64,000 nucleotides of DNA from Mucor racemosus (taxonomy: Eukaryota; Mucoromycota; Mucoromycetes; Mucorales; Mucoraceae), in contig JAPEHQ010000001.1 of assembly GCA_027405735.1 (NCBI GenBank), positions 2,046,001-2,110,000 of the forward strand, written 5' to 3'. Positions 49,533 to 60,229 of the stretch are shown here, one piece after another. The notes beneath the pieces were generated by a model. The model was given only the letters and a program-made list of their open reading frames with translations. It was not told where the DNA came from and ran no database searches. A program made the position numbers and the translations under genes. Numbering within the stretch: the stretch's first letter is position 1; every line of letters starts with the position of its first letter.

Positions 49533-50211
49533 CATTTTTTTTTTTTTTTTTTATGGGATGAAAGTTTTAAATTTTATTTAAAAAAAGAAAATTGAAACTC
49601 ATCATAGTGATGGACAAGGTGTATACTAGGTAAAGTGACCTGCCATATTAGTATCATATATATATATTATCCTACAAGTCATTCATATTAGACATTCTAT
49701 ATAGCTCTGAGCATATTTTCTTTGAGACTATTGTGCTGTTAAATGGCACTGAGTTGAGCACATGATTGAAGTGATGAAACCATATAAGGCGTGTTATCGT
49801 TGAGAAAATGTCGTATATGTTGATGTGTATGTCTAAATTGTATATATAGTATCTGGACAGTTTTAAATTTTTGAAGTCATGATAAGTCTGTTGAGGATTT
49901 ACCACTCTTGGGTACCCAAGAAACTTGTTGAAAATTTCCTGCCATATATCTTTTTTGTGTACACACGAGATCAACAGATGCATACTGTCTTCTCTAAGAT
50001 TGCATAGGTGGCATTTGTCTGAATCAATATCTTTCATTTGCATGTTGTAAAGGAAGGACTTGGATGGTATTCTGTCATGGATAACTTTAAACCAAAGGTT
50101 TCTTGCTGTGTGATGCATATTTGCCTTGTAAAATTCTGTCCATTGTTTTAAAATGACATTTTTTTCAGATTTGACGATCACCAAAAAGTCGGTGGTTGAA
50201 TATGATTTCAA
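49533..50211 (-). mobile_element. 3' end of a non-LTR (LINE) retrotransposon
   Basis: A 179-codon minus-strand frame (50211-49672) contains a reverse-transcriptase zinc-binding (zf-RVT) signature: LWFKVIHDRIPSK, then CHLCNLREDSMHLLISC (Cys-x2-Cys-x7-His-x4-Cys). This is the C-terminal module of LINE ORF2. It is followed by a ~120-bp 3' UTR and an 18-A tail (T run at 49535-49552 on the plus strand), as expected for target-primed insertion. RT and endonuclease domains are absent upstream, so the copy is 5'-truncated or decayed; the frame at 50521-50246 may be further remnant. Confidence 0.7.
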
Positions 50212-51490
50212 TACAAAATTATGTCGTGAAAACTTGAAACAGCTCTTATAAAAGCAAGCTGGTGCCTAATTGATGAAACAAAAAAAAAAAATAAGCGAGT
50301 GTATTATCATAGTTTGATAGTATTTTGGCAAAGTTAAATACTAAATAATATGATCCAAACACAAAATAAAAATCCCTAATTTCTCTTATACGATAGGCTG
50401 AGAATCGAAGATTTATGATAAAAGCAGTAGTATGGGTAGTTGGGATAGTTATAGCGATGGTATTAACAACCTCTTTATTGCTGCCTTTCCAAAGATTATT
50501 TACAACCCCAGTTAATCTCATTTGATATGTATATGATGCAGAACATGTTGGAGGGGTATCAATTGATTAACCTTTTTGAATGGTTTCTCTTTTGATCAGT
50601 TTGCCATTCAATTGATCATTTCAAGCACTATCGTTACAAAGAGGGGGTCCCTATCCTCTTGATATGTAAATACTCTTTTTCGAATGGATAAAGAGAGATT
50701 CATTACGTTTTGTTTTGATTTGTTCAGAGTGTGAGTAATGAATTTTTGTAAATAATCTCATGATTATTGCTCAACAAGTCTTTACCTTATTTAGTGGGTT
50801 CCTATAATCATAAAATGTTGATTGAATGGGAATAAACCTATAGAAAAAAAGCTGTAAACCGTTTCATCGATAACTGCTTGCAATAATACTCTGCATTTGT
50901 ACTCAATTAAGGGAAATGCATACAAGATAAATAAAAAGCCCACTTTATAGAACATTTCCCTCGGATTTGCCATCGATAATATCTTGTTAAAGTTGGATCA
51001 CTGCATATATTGGATTATGTTTTACTCACAAATAACCGTTATATTCTAGAACGTGTACTATCATATCGATTGCTTTGTCTAGAATCAAGGCCAATTTGCA
51101 TTATCACATGGAAATATTAAACAGGTTACACTTGCTATACAGAATCACTTCCTATCGAGAAACGCCCAATCTTTATAAACACTACTTTTTTTGGCCTGGC
51201 TTCAATCAAAGTATATCTATGATGATCTTTTCCATATCCTGAATTCAAACTCATGAGAAAAAAAAAATATAAAGAAAGTAAACATACCCCCTATGAAAAG
51301 CAAGGTAAGAATTCAAATGGTCAATTTACAAGAGAATAAAGCAAGGTAATGAAATAAAAAGTATATGAGTTTGTAGGAAATTTTATGAAGAATTCAATAA
51401 TGTCATTTTCGATGCATAAAGTAAACGGTAGCTCAAGAAACACTTCAAAAAAACAATGCATTCTATCCGTGGGAGTTTGTATCAACTCTT
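50212..51490. other. Gene-free spacer, possibly decayed LINE sequence at the left
   Basis: A minus-strand frame at 50521-50246 (Ile/Phe-rich) abuts the LINE end but lacks clear RT motifs. The rest shows no gene. Confidence 0.35.
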
Positions 51491-51900
51491 TTGCCAACTT
51501 TTACTAAGACAAAAATGTATATAAAGAAGGCAAATATTCATCCCATTCCCATCTTTTTTTCTTTTCATCCTTTATCACAACTCAAGACTCAAGACTCAAG
51601 ACTCAAGACTCAAGGTACAAAGCTGAATAGTTCTAATGGTTTATCGCAAGTATGTTTTATCATTTTAAATCATCCACTTTTACTAATACATTTACTTGTG
51701 TGCTATATCGTCTGTATCCTTTCATGGTCCTCCCTGTGTGGGGAGTGCCGGTTGGGCTGTATCCAAGTAGATTTGCTTAAAAAGTGGGCTTTTAGCTCAT
51801 CTGAGGGGTGCTTCCACATCACTTGCTGTCCAGAATGTGCGATTGTGCGCGTGCCGAGGTATAGCAATTTCGGGGCTTATCTATGAGGTTACTTCTACGA
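51491..51900 (+). other. Transcription-unit-like segment with 7-nt tandem repeats
   Basis: A TATATAAAG box lies near 51518, then a pyrimidine-rich stretch, then five tandem copies of ACTCAAG (51580-51614). An unusually GC-rich patch (51731-51880) follows, with TGTGGGGAGTGCCGG and GTGCGCGTGCCGAGG. A frame of 131 codons spans it but has no family features. It could be a non-coding transcript or a small gene; not identified. Confidence 0.25.
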
Positions 51901-52722
51901 CCCTTTTCTTTTTTGGAAACAGATGGACTCTCACTTTCTCGTAGTTGTTTCTGTCAGTATCATTGTGGATTCAATTCACTTTGAGAAGCCAAGAAGAGTT
52001 CATTTTTTATATTAATTTAAATGAAAATTCCTTTTTTTAAATAAATAAATAATAAAATATCTTGCTTGATCTTTAAATGTTATAATGTCTTTTATGAATA
52101 TTATGTGAAAATTTGTGTATTCACACTTATGGAATAATGAAAAAATGCAATTGCCATCTAAACGTGTCTTTCAACCTGTCATTATCTTTAAAAATGTGCC
52201 ACATATTGGAGTTGACTATTTCACTGAATTGGTTTAATCAAGAGGAGCCCGAAAATCAATTCTATCATAGCTCAATCTTCATCAGAAAGTAAATGCTTTA
52301 GATGGCATGGATAGAGACCGAACCCTGATTTATCCTAAATACAACATTTAATGGTACTCCATACAGGTGTCGTAATAGATTATGCCAAAAAAAAAACGAC
52401 AAAAAGAAACCAAAATCTAGAATATACCGGCCAATATGCTCGGCCAATTGTACCTGTAAATGAGGTGAAAATGTAACATCTGCGCAATTGACATCACTGA
52501 AATCTCGGGCAATGCAAAGTCGATTAGTGGTTTTTATTAGATCTGCCTACCATTGCATGCTACTTACCACATTGAGACCTTGCTTCATTACTAATTCTTG
52601 TGACAATTCCAAAGACCATCCAATTAAAACCAGAAACTTTATTTGTAATCGTAGAAAAGTAGGCGTTTTCGTTTAACAAACAAATAAGTCAAGTATTGAT
52701 GAGAAAATACCTGTAAATATAG
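51901..52722. other. Intergenic region
   Basis: AT-rich spacer, no gene recognised. Confidence 0.45.
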
Positions 52723-52747
52723 TATATATAAAAAGGCCTTCTTTTTA

Positions 52748-52780
<33 letters not shown>

Positions 52781-52803
52781 CAGTTATATCATTAAAAATT
52801 AAA
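52723..52803 (+). promoter_or_regulatory. TATA box and poly-T leader of the HD-domain gene
   Basis: TATATATAAAAAGG (52723-52736) is followed by an uninterrupted T tract of 31 nt (52750-52780) and CAG, with the ATG at 52804. The tract lies in the predicted 5' UTR and looks like an extreme polypyrimidine tract before a CAG 3' splice site, though no matching donor and short leader exon are certain. Confidence 0.5.
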
Positions 52804-53499
52804 ATGGAAAGAGAACTATTTACTTCAAGTGTCGAAAGAGATGTTGAAAAGCTTCTTCATGCATCCAACATCCATGTTCCCAAGCATTTCTCCATTTTGG
52901 ACATTGAAATACCAAAGACAAAGTTAGTTGAAGATGCTACAGCTTTTGCAAAGAAGGAGCTTGATGAAACCATGTTTAATCATTCTCAACGAGTCTATTT
53001 ATTGGGTCGAGTTGTAAGCCAAGACCAATTTTCTGAATGGAGGATCAATTATGAAGACTATTTTTTGTCATCTATTTTGCATGATATTGGTGTTGCTCCT
53101 AAATATCACTTGACAACCTCAATGTCTTTCGAACTGAAAGGCGCATTGATCAGCCATAATTTTATTACAGAAAGAAATGGCTCACAGGCAACAGCAGATG
53201 TAGTAGCTGAAGCAATTAATCGACACACTGACTTTGTTGATGGTAAAATTCAACCTGTAGGACAACTTATTCAATTAGCAACAACATTAGATGTAATTGG
53301 TGCTAATCCAGATTTATACAACAAGGAAACAATCAATGAAATTGTTCATCAATGGCCAAGGAAAAACTTTAATAATCATTTTGCAAACTTGATGGAATTG
53401 GAAATGAAGTATAAGCCAGGTTCTCATACAACATTCCCTGCTTGTAGTCATTTTGTGCCTAAAATCAGAAATAACGAGGTCATGGCTAAATATGATTGA
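52804..53499 (+). CDS. HD-domain hydrolase, cyanamide-hydratase-like
   Basis: Intronless, 231 aa. Metal-binding residues of an HD fold are visible: His60 in FNHSQRVY, the His93-Asp94 pair in ILHDIG, and Asp163 in TLDVIG, with His118 and His141 also conserved in place. Layout and length match fungal cyanamide hydratases (Ddi2/Ddi3-like), which convert cyanamide to urea and are often stress- or alkylation-induced. Other HD proteins share the core, so substrate assignment is moderate. No signal peptide. It has a strong TATA box and a 31-T tract in the leader, and lacks introns, unlike most enzymes in this window. Confidence 0.85.
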   Translation: MERELFTSSVERDVEKLLHASNIHVPKHFSILDIEIPKTKLVEDATAFAKKELDETMFNHSQRVYLLGRVVSQDQFSEWRINYEDYFLSSILHDIGVAPKYHLTTSMSFELKGALISHNFITERNGSQATADVVAEAINRHTDFVDGKIQPVGQLIQLATTLDVIGANPDLYNKETINEIVHQWPRKNFNNHFANLMELEMKYKPGSHTTFPACSHFVPKIRNNEVMAKYD

Positions 53500-54333
53500 A
53501 TTAAATTATAGTTGTAAATGGTTTTAAATAAAGCATTATATATATATGTATGTATTTGTAATTACAGTGATGTATATATGAACTTTCTGTATATAATGAT
53601 GATACATGAAAAATGCTATTGATTTATCAAAATATTAAGCTAATTGAGAATAAGATTTCATTAACAAGATAGTCATGGCATACACATAAATGCGCGGTAT
53701 GCTGATGCGGTAATTACAATTATTCTTGAAGGCATTGCATTTAAATCAATAGACAATATTCGTATATATATATATTTATATGCATGCCACAAGAAAGACA
53801 GAAATCTGGTGGTTATTTTCAACAAAAATCATATCAAAAGCATATCCTCTTGGCCCTTGGCAACTCTTTAAAAACAAGCGCTGTGATACGCAGCCTGTAT
53901 TTTCCAAAAGTCTTTATATGGATGAATAACAATATATCTGCAGTTTCTTTAAAAATTCATGAAAAAGTGTACAAGATAATCAAGTTCTATTTTATCGCCT
54001 CTTTCTCCTCATATCAAAAAAGATTCGATATTAGCTAAACTTGGATCCTGAGCGTATTGGCAATGACAAAAGAAACCGTTATTTATTTTGAAAGATAAAT
54101 AAAGGGTATGCTTGGTTCTTTACTTGATTATGCAGTGTTACAATTGGTAAAATTGCTTAGCCATGACCAAGGAAGAAGTTCAATCATGGTTTTCTATAAT
54201 CAGAAATAATAGATCTACTACCACATATAGTTTGAATAAAGCATATTGATTGGAAGAGGGGATTTTCCATTGTGATCATACATCTAGAAATAGGCACATG
54301 ATTTAGTAGAATACGAGAAATGATGGAGTTGTA
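53500..54333. other. Intergenic region
   Basis: AT-rich spacer with a short TA run near 53764. No gene recognised. Confidence 0.45.
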
Positions 54334-54585
54334 CAGTGGTCCCACTCTCAATTTACCAGATGTTTGAAAACATTGCCCACATTTTTGCACACTTATTTAA
54401 AACAAGTTGCCTAGACGTTAGAACCTTTTTTGACCATATTTGGTCAAAATCCCTACTAAATTACTCGAAAATCTAGCCAACTTGTTTCAAAAAATGGTCG
54501 ATTTAACCTTGCACAATTGTCCAAATTTATTCAGTAAAATGGGTTCTATTTTCAAACATCTGATAAATCGAGAGCAGAGGCACTG
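54334..54585. mobile_element. Fold-back MITE, TA target site (Tc1/mariner-like)
   Basis: The ends CAGTGGTCCCACTCTC and, inverted, CAGTGCCTCTGCTCTC match over about 40 bp (both continue ...TTTA[CT]CAGATGTTTGAAAA). TA flanks both sides (54332-54333, 54586-54587). Further inside, aaacaagttg...ccaacttgttt and ttgaccatatttggtcaa are also inverted, so almost the whole 252-bp element can fold into one imperfect hairpin. CAGT ends and the TA duplication fit pogo/Tc1-mariner families. No coding capacity. Confidence 0.8.
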
Positions 54586-54974
54586 TATAAAATGAATTAT
54601 CTTTTTTTAATCATCATGTATACAAAGGTGATACATGAATATAAGACTAATAATCATCTGTAAAATACTTTAGATGTGCCTCATTTTTTTTCCATGTATG
54701 TATGATTGATTTGGTCCTATGCGTAACAAGTGGCTTGAGTATTTGTATGAAACTATTCCTTACTTTATCAATGCTCCATTCCACATGTAAAAGGAAAATT
54801 TGGTTTGAGCTAAATTGGGATGATGATCCGGAAAAGGGCGAAAACAAATCTGTGCCTGAATAAACTTGTGTGCCATCAGCAGACTTTCTTTTTTGTGTAT
54901 TAATATAAAAACGCAATTTATTTATAACTGGTTTTTTTCTTTTTCTTTTCTCATTATTTATTTACTCTGACAAA
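54586..54974. other. Intergenic region upstream of the prolidase gene
   Basis: AT-rich, with a T/C-rich leader (54926-54955) before the ATG. No gene. Confidence 0.45.
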
Positions 54975-56672
54975 ATGACACCTCATCCTATCAACATAAC
55001 ACCAAAACAACTTTATTACACTAATAAACAAAATAACGTTTTGCCTACAAAACAGCATTGTTTAAAAGTAAAGAAACTCATAAGCATGGAAGGCCAATTT
55101 GTTATTTACATGAAAGGAAAGGATGATAAAACACGGGATAATACAGATGTCGACATGGAATTTCGTCAAGAAAGTAATTTTTTCTATTTAACAGGTATAA
55201 TTGTGATTAATTGATACAAATTCATTGCTAAATGTTCGTTTTGTTGTTGCTGTTAGGTGTGGATGAGCCTGGCTTTCAGGTGGTTTTCGATTTGAAATCA
55301 GAAAGAGTCTATTTAATTACGCCAAATGTTCCTGAAAATGATATATTTTGGAAAGGTCCAAATCATAGTTCAGCTGAATTATTAGAATTATACAATGTAG
55401 ACGAAATAATCCAAGAAGAGGATTTACCAAGGTTATTTCACACATTGGCTCCTGAATTAACTCTTGTCTTGGATGATCAGCATGCAAATCACTTAATGAA
55501 TATGATATCAACTTTGCATATTGATACTCAATTGCTTACACTCGCAATAAATGAATCAAGACTCGTTAAATTTCCTTGGGAAATCAATATTATACGTCAA
55601 GTAATGCATGGATCTTCACAAGCACACATTGCTCTCATGCAACAATTTCAACCTGGCATGACAGAAGCGCATCTTGCTGCATTATTTCGTTGGGCATGTG
55701 CCTCACATCAAATATATAATCAAGCATATCTACCAATTGTCGCTTCTGGGCCCCGTGCAGCTACATTACATTATTCAAAGAATAATCAAAAGGTCCCCAA
55801 TGAGCCACATTCTTTAGTACTTGTTGATGCTGGCGGTGAAAAAGCATGCTACGGCAGTGATATTACACGGACTTTTCCTGTACAGGGTGTATTTTCCAAA
55901 GAAGCCAAAACTATTTATAATATCGTATTAAAGATGCAGCAGGTAAATCAACTAATTCATTCTACCATAGCATCATGACTTATACTTGTATATAACAGAC
56001 TGTGCTATCAAACCTAAAACCTGGTATATTCTGGACTGATATGCAGCGTCTAGCTGTAGGAGTGCTTTGTGATGAACTGGTAAAAATTGGTGTCTTGGTT
56101 GGTAATCGAGATGAATTGATTCAAAGAGGTGTGCCCAGTGCATTTTATTATCATGGTAAGATTTTCTAACAAAAATCATAAACAAAAAAAATAAAGTTAG
56201 ATCGATTGTGCTACCCAGTTGTTGTATTACTAAAAACATTTATTGCAAACCTTAGGTCTGGGTCATAGTTTAGGTTTAGATGTGCATGATGTTGGAGGGT
56301 AAGTCTGCATTTTCTTTCTTCATGTATATACTAATACTTTAGATATATGTTTATAGAAAAGATAAGAAATTAACAAATCAACAAGAAGAAGATGATCCTA
56401 CTATAACTGAATTCCTAGTCGGAAGGCCATTGGAGAAAAATATGGTTTTAACAGTGGAACCCGGTTTATACTTTAATGATGCCATGTTGGATATTTGGAC
56501 AAAATTTCCAGGGTATCAGGATTACTTTGACCTTCAAATGTTGACCAAGTATAGAAAGGTCGGTGGTGTTCGGATTGAAGACACCATTGTTATAACTGAA
56601 GATGGATACGAAAACTTAACTCTAGTACCGAAGGAGATACATGAAATTGAAAAGTTGATGAATGTGAAATAA
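54975..56672 (+). CDS. Xaa-Pro dipeptidase/aminopeptidase (M24B prolidase)
   Basis: Five exons (54975-55194, 55257-55942, 55999-56155, 56256-56298, 56357-56672) give 473 aa, typical for prolidase. The N-terminal half is the creatinase-like domain (FRQESNFFYLTG). The C-terminal pita-bread domain keeps all five dinuclear metal ligands: Asp264 (VDAGG), Asp275 (SDITRTF), His358 (LGHSLGLDVHD), Glu403 (TVEPG) and Glu443 (VRIEDT). It releases Xaa from Xaa-Pro dipeptides in the cytosol, recycling proline. No targeting peptide. Exon 4 is only 43 nt and carries the His ligand. The stop is followed within 15 nt by a 26-A homopolymer. Confidence 0.94.
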
Positions 56673-59625
56673 TTTCTCATAAAAAAAAAAAAAAAAAAAA
56701 AAAAAAAGTACTTAATAGTATGGTAACCATCCCTACTTTTTTCTGTATACATGTATAGATATACAAATATGTGTATAATTATATAAATACCATTGATAAC
56801 TCTGTAATACGTAATACTTAATAACACACACCCTCCCTCCCTCCCCTCCCCCTTTTTTTTCTAAATAAATAAATATGCTGACGTTTTGATGTCATTGAAT
56901 TGCCCTGAAGGTAAAAAGATGAAACTGATTTTGTTTGTCAAGATATACCGTATATGTAAACTCGGGCCTTCTTTATAAGGTTAAAAAAAAATCTCATCCA
57001 AATGTACATATATAGAATGTACACGGAACCCTGCTGCATATTTGTACCAGAGTGTACAACAGCTACAACAAATTTCTTTTTTGCAAATAATAGCTTCGAT
57101 CATTGGGGGAGTTTGGATTCGATGAAAAACTACATCATATACAATTTTCGGCTTATTTCCTTATACGTTTACATATACACATAACTCGTTTAACATGGTA
57201 CATGTTTACTCGTGTACAGTTTCACCAACAAAAATTTTAGTAGATGCAGCACGTATTTATCTATTTTGGTTAAATAAAAAATATGTAAATGTCCCTATCT
57301 TTAGAGGTGCCATAACTCTGGTTCTGTGTAATTATCGATAAAGATTTGATGCGCACTTCACGGCTTACTGTTTATATACATGCGAGTATCCGCCAACAAA
57401 GAAATTGAATGCTGTGCATATGTATTTATTTGAATCAATCGTAATATAATTTTTTTGTGAAATCTATTTTGCCATGTCAAATTACGGGACCTACACATAA
57501 AACTAAAGGTTTCATGCTAATTTTGTATATTTTTTGTTTGCTTGAATCTAGACTTTTTTTCGGTCTATGTAATAAATTTAAATAAGTACTTATAAAAGGA
57601 TATGAACAATTAGGCGCCTTATTGATGAAGAGTAAATAGCCAAATTAGTTTGGAAAACTGTTTCAAAATAGAGGGAAAAGTAAATAAAAAATTCGATTAT
57701 ACATACCGTATATCCTCAAACAACGGTACCACACGGTTTAACTTAATGAAGTTATGATATTTACGTATGAAAGCGCCCTTTAGAATCTTCACAACAAACA
57801 TATTTCACTGCTGAGGCTTCGAAAATTAGTGATTTAATTTATGCGATAAAAAGACACATTTTATATTTTTGAAGACTTTATTATCCCTTGAATTGCATAG
57901 GGACTATAATTCAGCTATGAAGATTTGCCTGGAAATTGATTTATCGCTACACGATACCTTTGTTTTCATTTTCAAATTATTATAAAACAAGAGTGGCACA
58001 ATACTTTAATTTACGATTATTCTGATTGTCTTTTTTGTTAATTTGTTTTTCAAATTAGTTCAAAACAAGATCGCAAATGATGGAATTAACTGAGAGCTGG
58101 CATTATATGGTTTGAAAGATATTTACTTACAAAGTATCTATAGTTTAGTATATACTACAGTTGTTTGATTAGCTGTAATGTATATTAGCCAACTAGTAAT
58201 TCTTTGCATTTATTGCAGAGTTCTTTTTTGCTTTTAAGTATTAAAAATACATATCAGTGGAGCCTCTGTAAACAATGCGTACAAGCAACTTTAACTAAAC
58301 GTGCGACCAAAATTTCTTAATGAAAGGTTGAGCTACTAAAACACTTAAACCACTGGTCATTTTTATCATATACTGTATCTGATTAAGAAAAGTGTATTTC
58401 TTATTTTTGCTTTTAAATGAAAAAAGTTAGCTTTTTGTATTTTGCAAGATGTTTTTTATACGAACTATTGTGCAAGTAGCTAAATTAGATGCTATTAATA
58501 GTTTAAATGCTATCAATAGTTAGCCTTAAATACTACCATTCAATATTTTTGCTCAGCAGTTGCTTTAATCACACCACATAATATTTAAGTTTGAAATACG
58601 TACTAATTCTTGCTCTCCATCATTGATATCTCTACTTGCTTGAATTGCAGTACAACATTAATTATACATAAAAAAAACGCTTACTCAATTACTTTGGTGG
58701 CTGCCATTGCTATATATACTGATTTTCTGGTTTAAGGCTATTTCTAATTTGAGATGGTCTGCTACCCTATTAAACCACAGTCGAAAAACGGCCACGGATT
58801 ACTCCTACAATTTAACCAGCAAACCAATAAATTTTAAAGTTTTGATTTTGAGTGCTGCTAAAGCTGTATATTTTGAAACGTTTAGCCTATTCGGATCAAT
58901 ATTCATTAATTACGAGCATTTTTTCGGCTGCTTCTGATGTGAACTACTGGCAATCTTTCGCACATCAAATAAAATTAATAATTAATAACATGAATCTGGT
59001 GTGAGAACCAAAATCATAAATTATAGAAACTTGGCTATAATTTAAAAATTACAAACAATTATAGATAATTGTATAACCTGAATTAATAATTGCTGATCCC
59101 TTTTCCCATCAGCTTCAAAACCAAGAAGATCAAATTACTGCATTAATAATTTGAATTAGACATTTAATATAAATACCACAATGATCTATTGAGTAGATGA
59201 ATCGTTGCTTTACTTTATATATCTTTAATAAACTTAGAAGAGTCATAACTGTACTTTCCATCGCTTTTTTTATTATAATTACGTTTTTGTAGCAGCTTCA
59301 GTCCTTTTAAGCAGAGAAAGGCAGATTTTTTTTGCTAAAGATTATACTTTACTCCTTCAAAAACAGCTGTTAGCTAATGTAACCAAGATATGACATTCAT
59401 ATATTTAATTTGCATTAAATGCAACATCAAAATTCAATTTCGAATGATTATTTGATTTTATAAAAATTTTCGAAGAATTTCTGAAACAATCCATACAAAA
59501 TAGCATTGATGTCAAGCCGGGTTTTGCCAGCCAAAGTTACTAGTAGAAGCTGGACTCGACAAAAACCCTAATAGTACCTACTAAAAGCTCTAATAAACAA
59601 AATCTGTGAGGATCATCCGTAAAAG
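56673..59625. other. Gene-free AT-rich spacer
   Basis: It starts with a poly-A run (about 56682-56706) after the prolidase stop and a CCCTCCCTCC stretch at 56829-56850. No gene recognised. A fragment around 59499-59540 shares agccgggttttgccagcc with the 79-bp insertion in R2 copy B. Confidence 0.5.
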
Positions 59626-59988
59626 TAGGAATGGGCTTCGATTCGAGTTTGAATCGAGTTTTAACGGAAACGGCCATTCGATTCGAGTTGGAAAACGGCC
59701 CGTTCTTTTGTAACCCAGATAAAAAACGGGGTGGGAGCAAGTATTGGTTTGCCTTAAGGAGGCTGTTAATAGCAACCTTGTCAAGTTAATATGGGATTAT
59801 GAATCGATAATAGCATATTTGACAGTTTCACAACTTGAAGTATTTTTTCAATCCTGTTTTCGAGCTTAGCTAACAAAAAAAGAAAAGAAGAAACTCGAAT
59901 ACCCTCATTCGAGTTTGCATAAAAAACGGCCCGTTAAAGCAGTCAAACTCGGTTAACCGTAATACGATGCGTTGTTTGTGAAATCCTA
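59626..59988. mobile_element. hAT-type MITE, copy 2 (363 bp)
   Basis: Same length and ends as copy 1 (18919-19281) with only a few substitutions. It is flanked by its own 8-bp duplication CGTAAAAG (59618-59625, 59989-59996). The near-identity of the two copies indicates recent activity compared with the diverged R1 hosts. Confidence 0.92.
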
Positions 59989-60229
59989 CGTAAAAGCCTT
60001 GAACAGGATTGATAGAATGGTTAATAGTTAAATCATAACAGATTTTTTTTAGGTAAATCATTATTACTGAATACCATCTGTCAAATTAATAATTTATCCA
60101 TCACAGCTACATAACATATGCACATTCAAGCAATTTGCATATGTATATATATTAAACTTGTTCCATATGTCTACATAAAACCATAGTTGCATAGGCAATG
60201 ACGACATAATACTGTCGTAAATCAAAACA

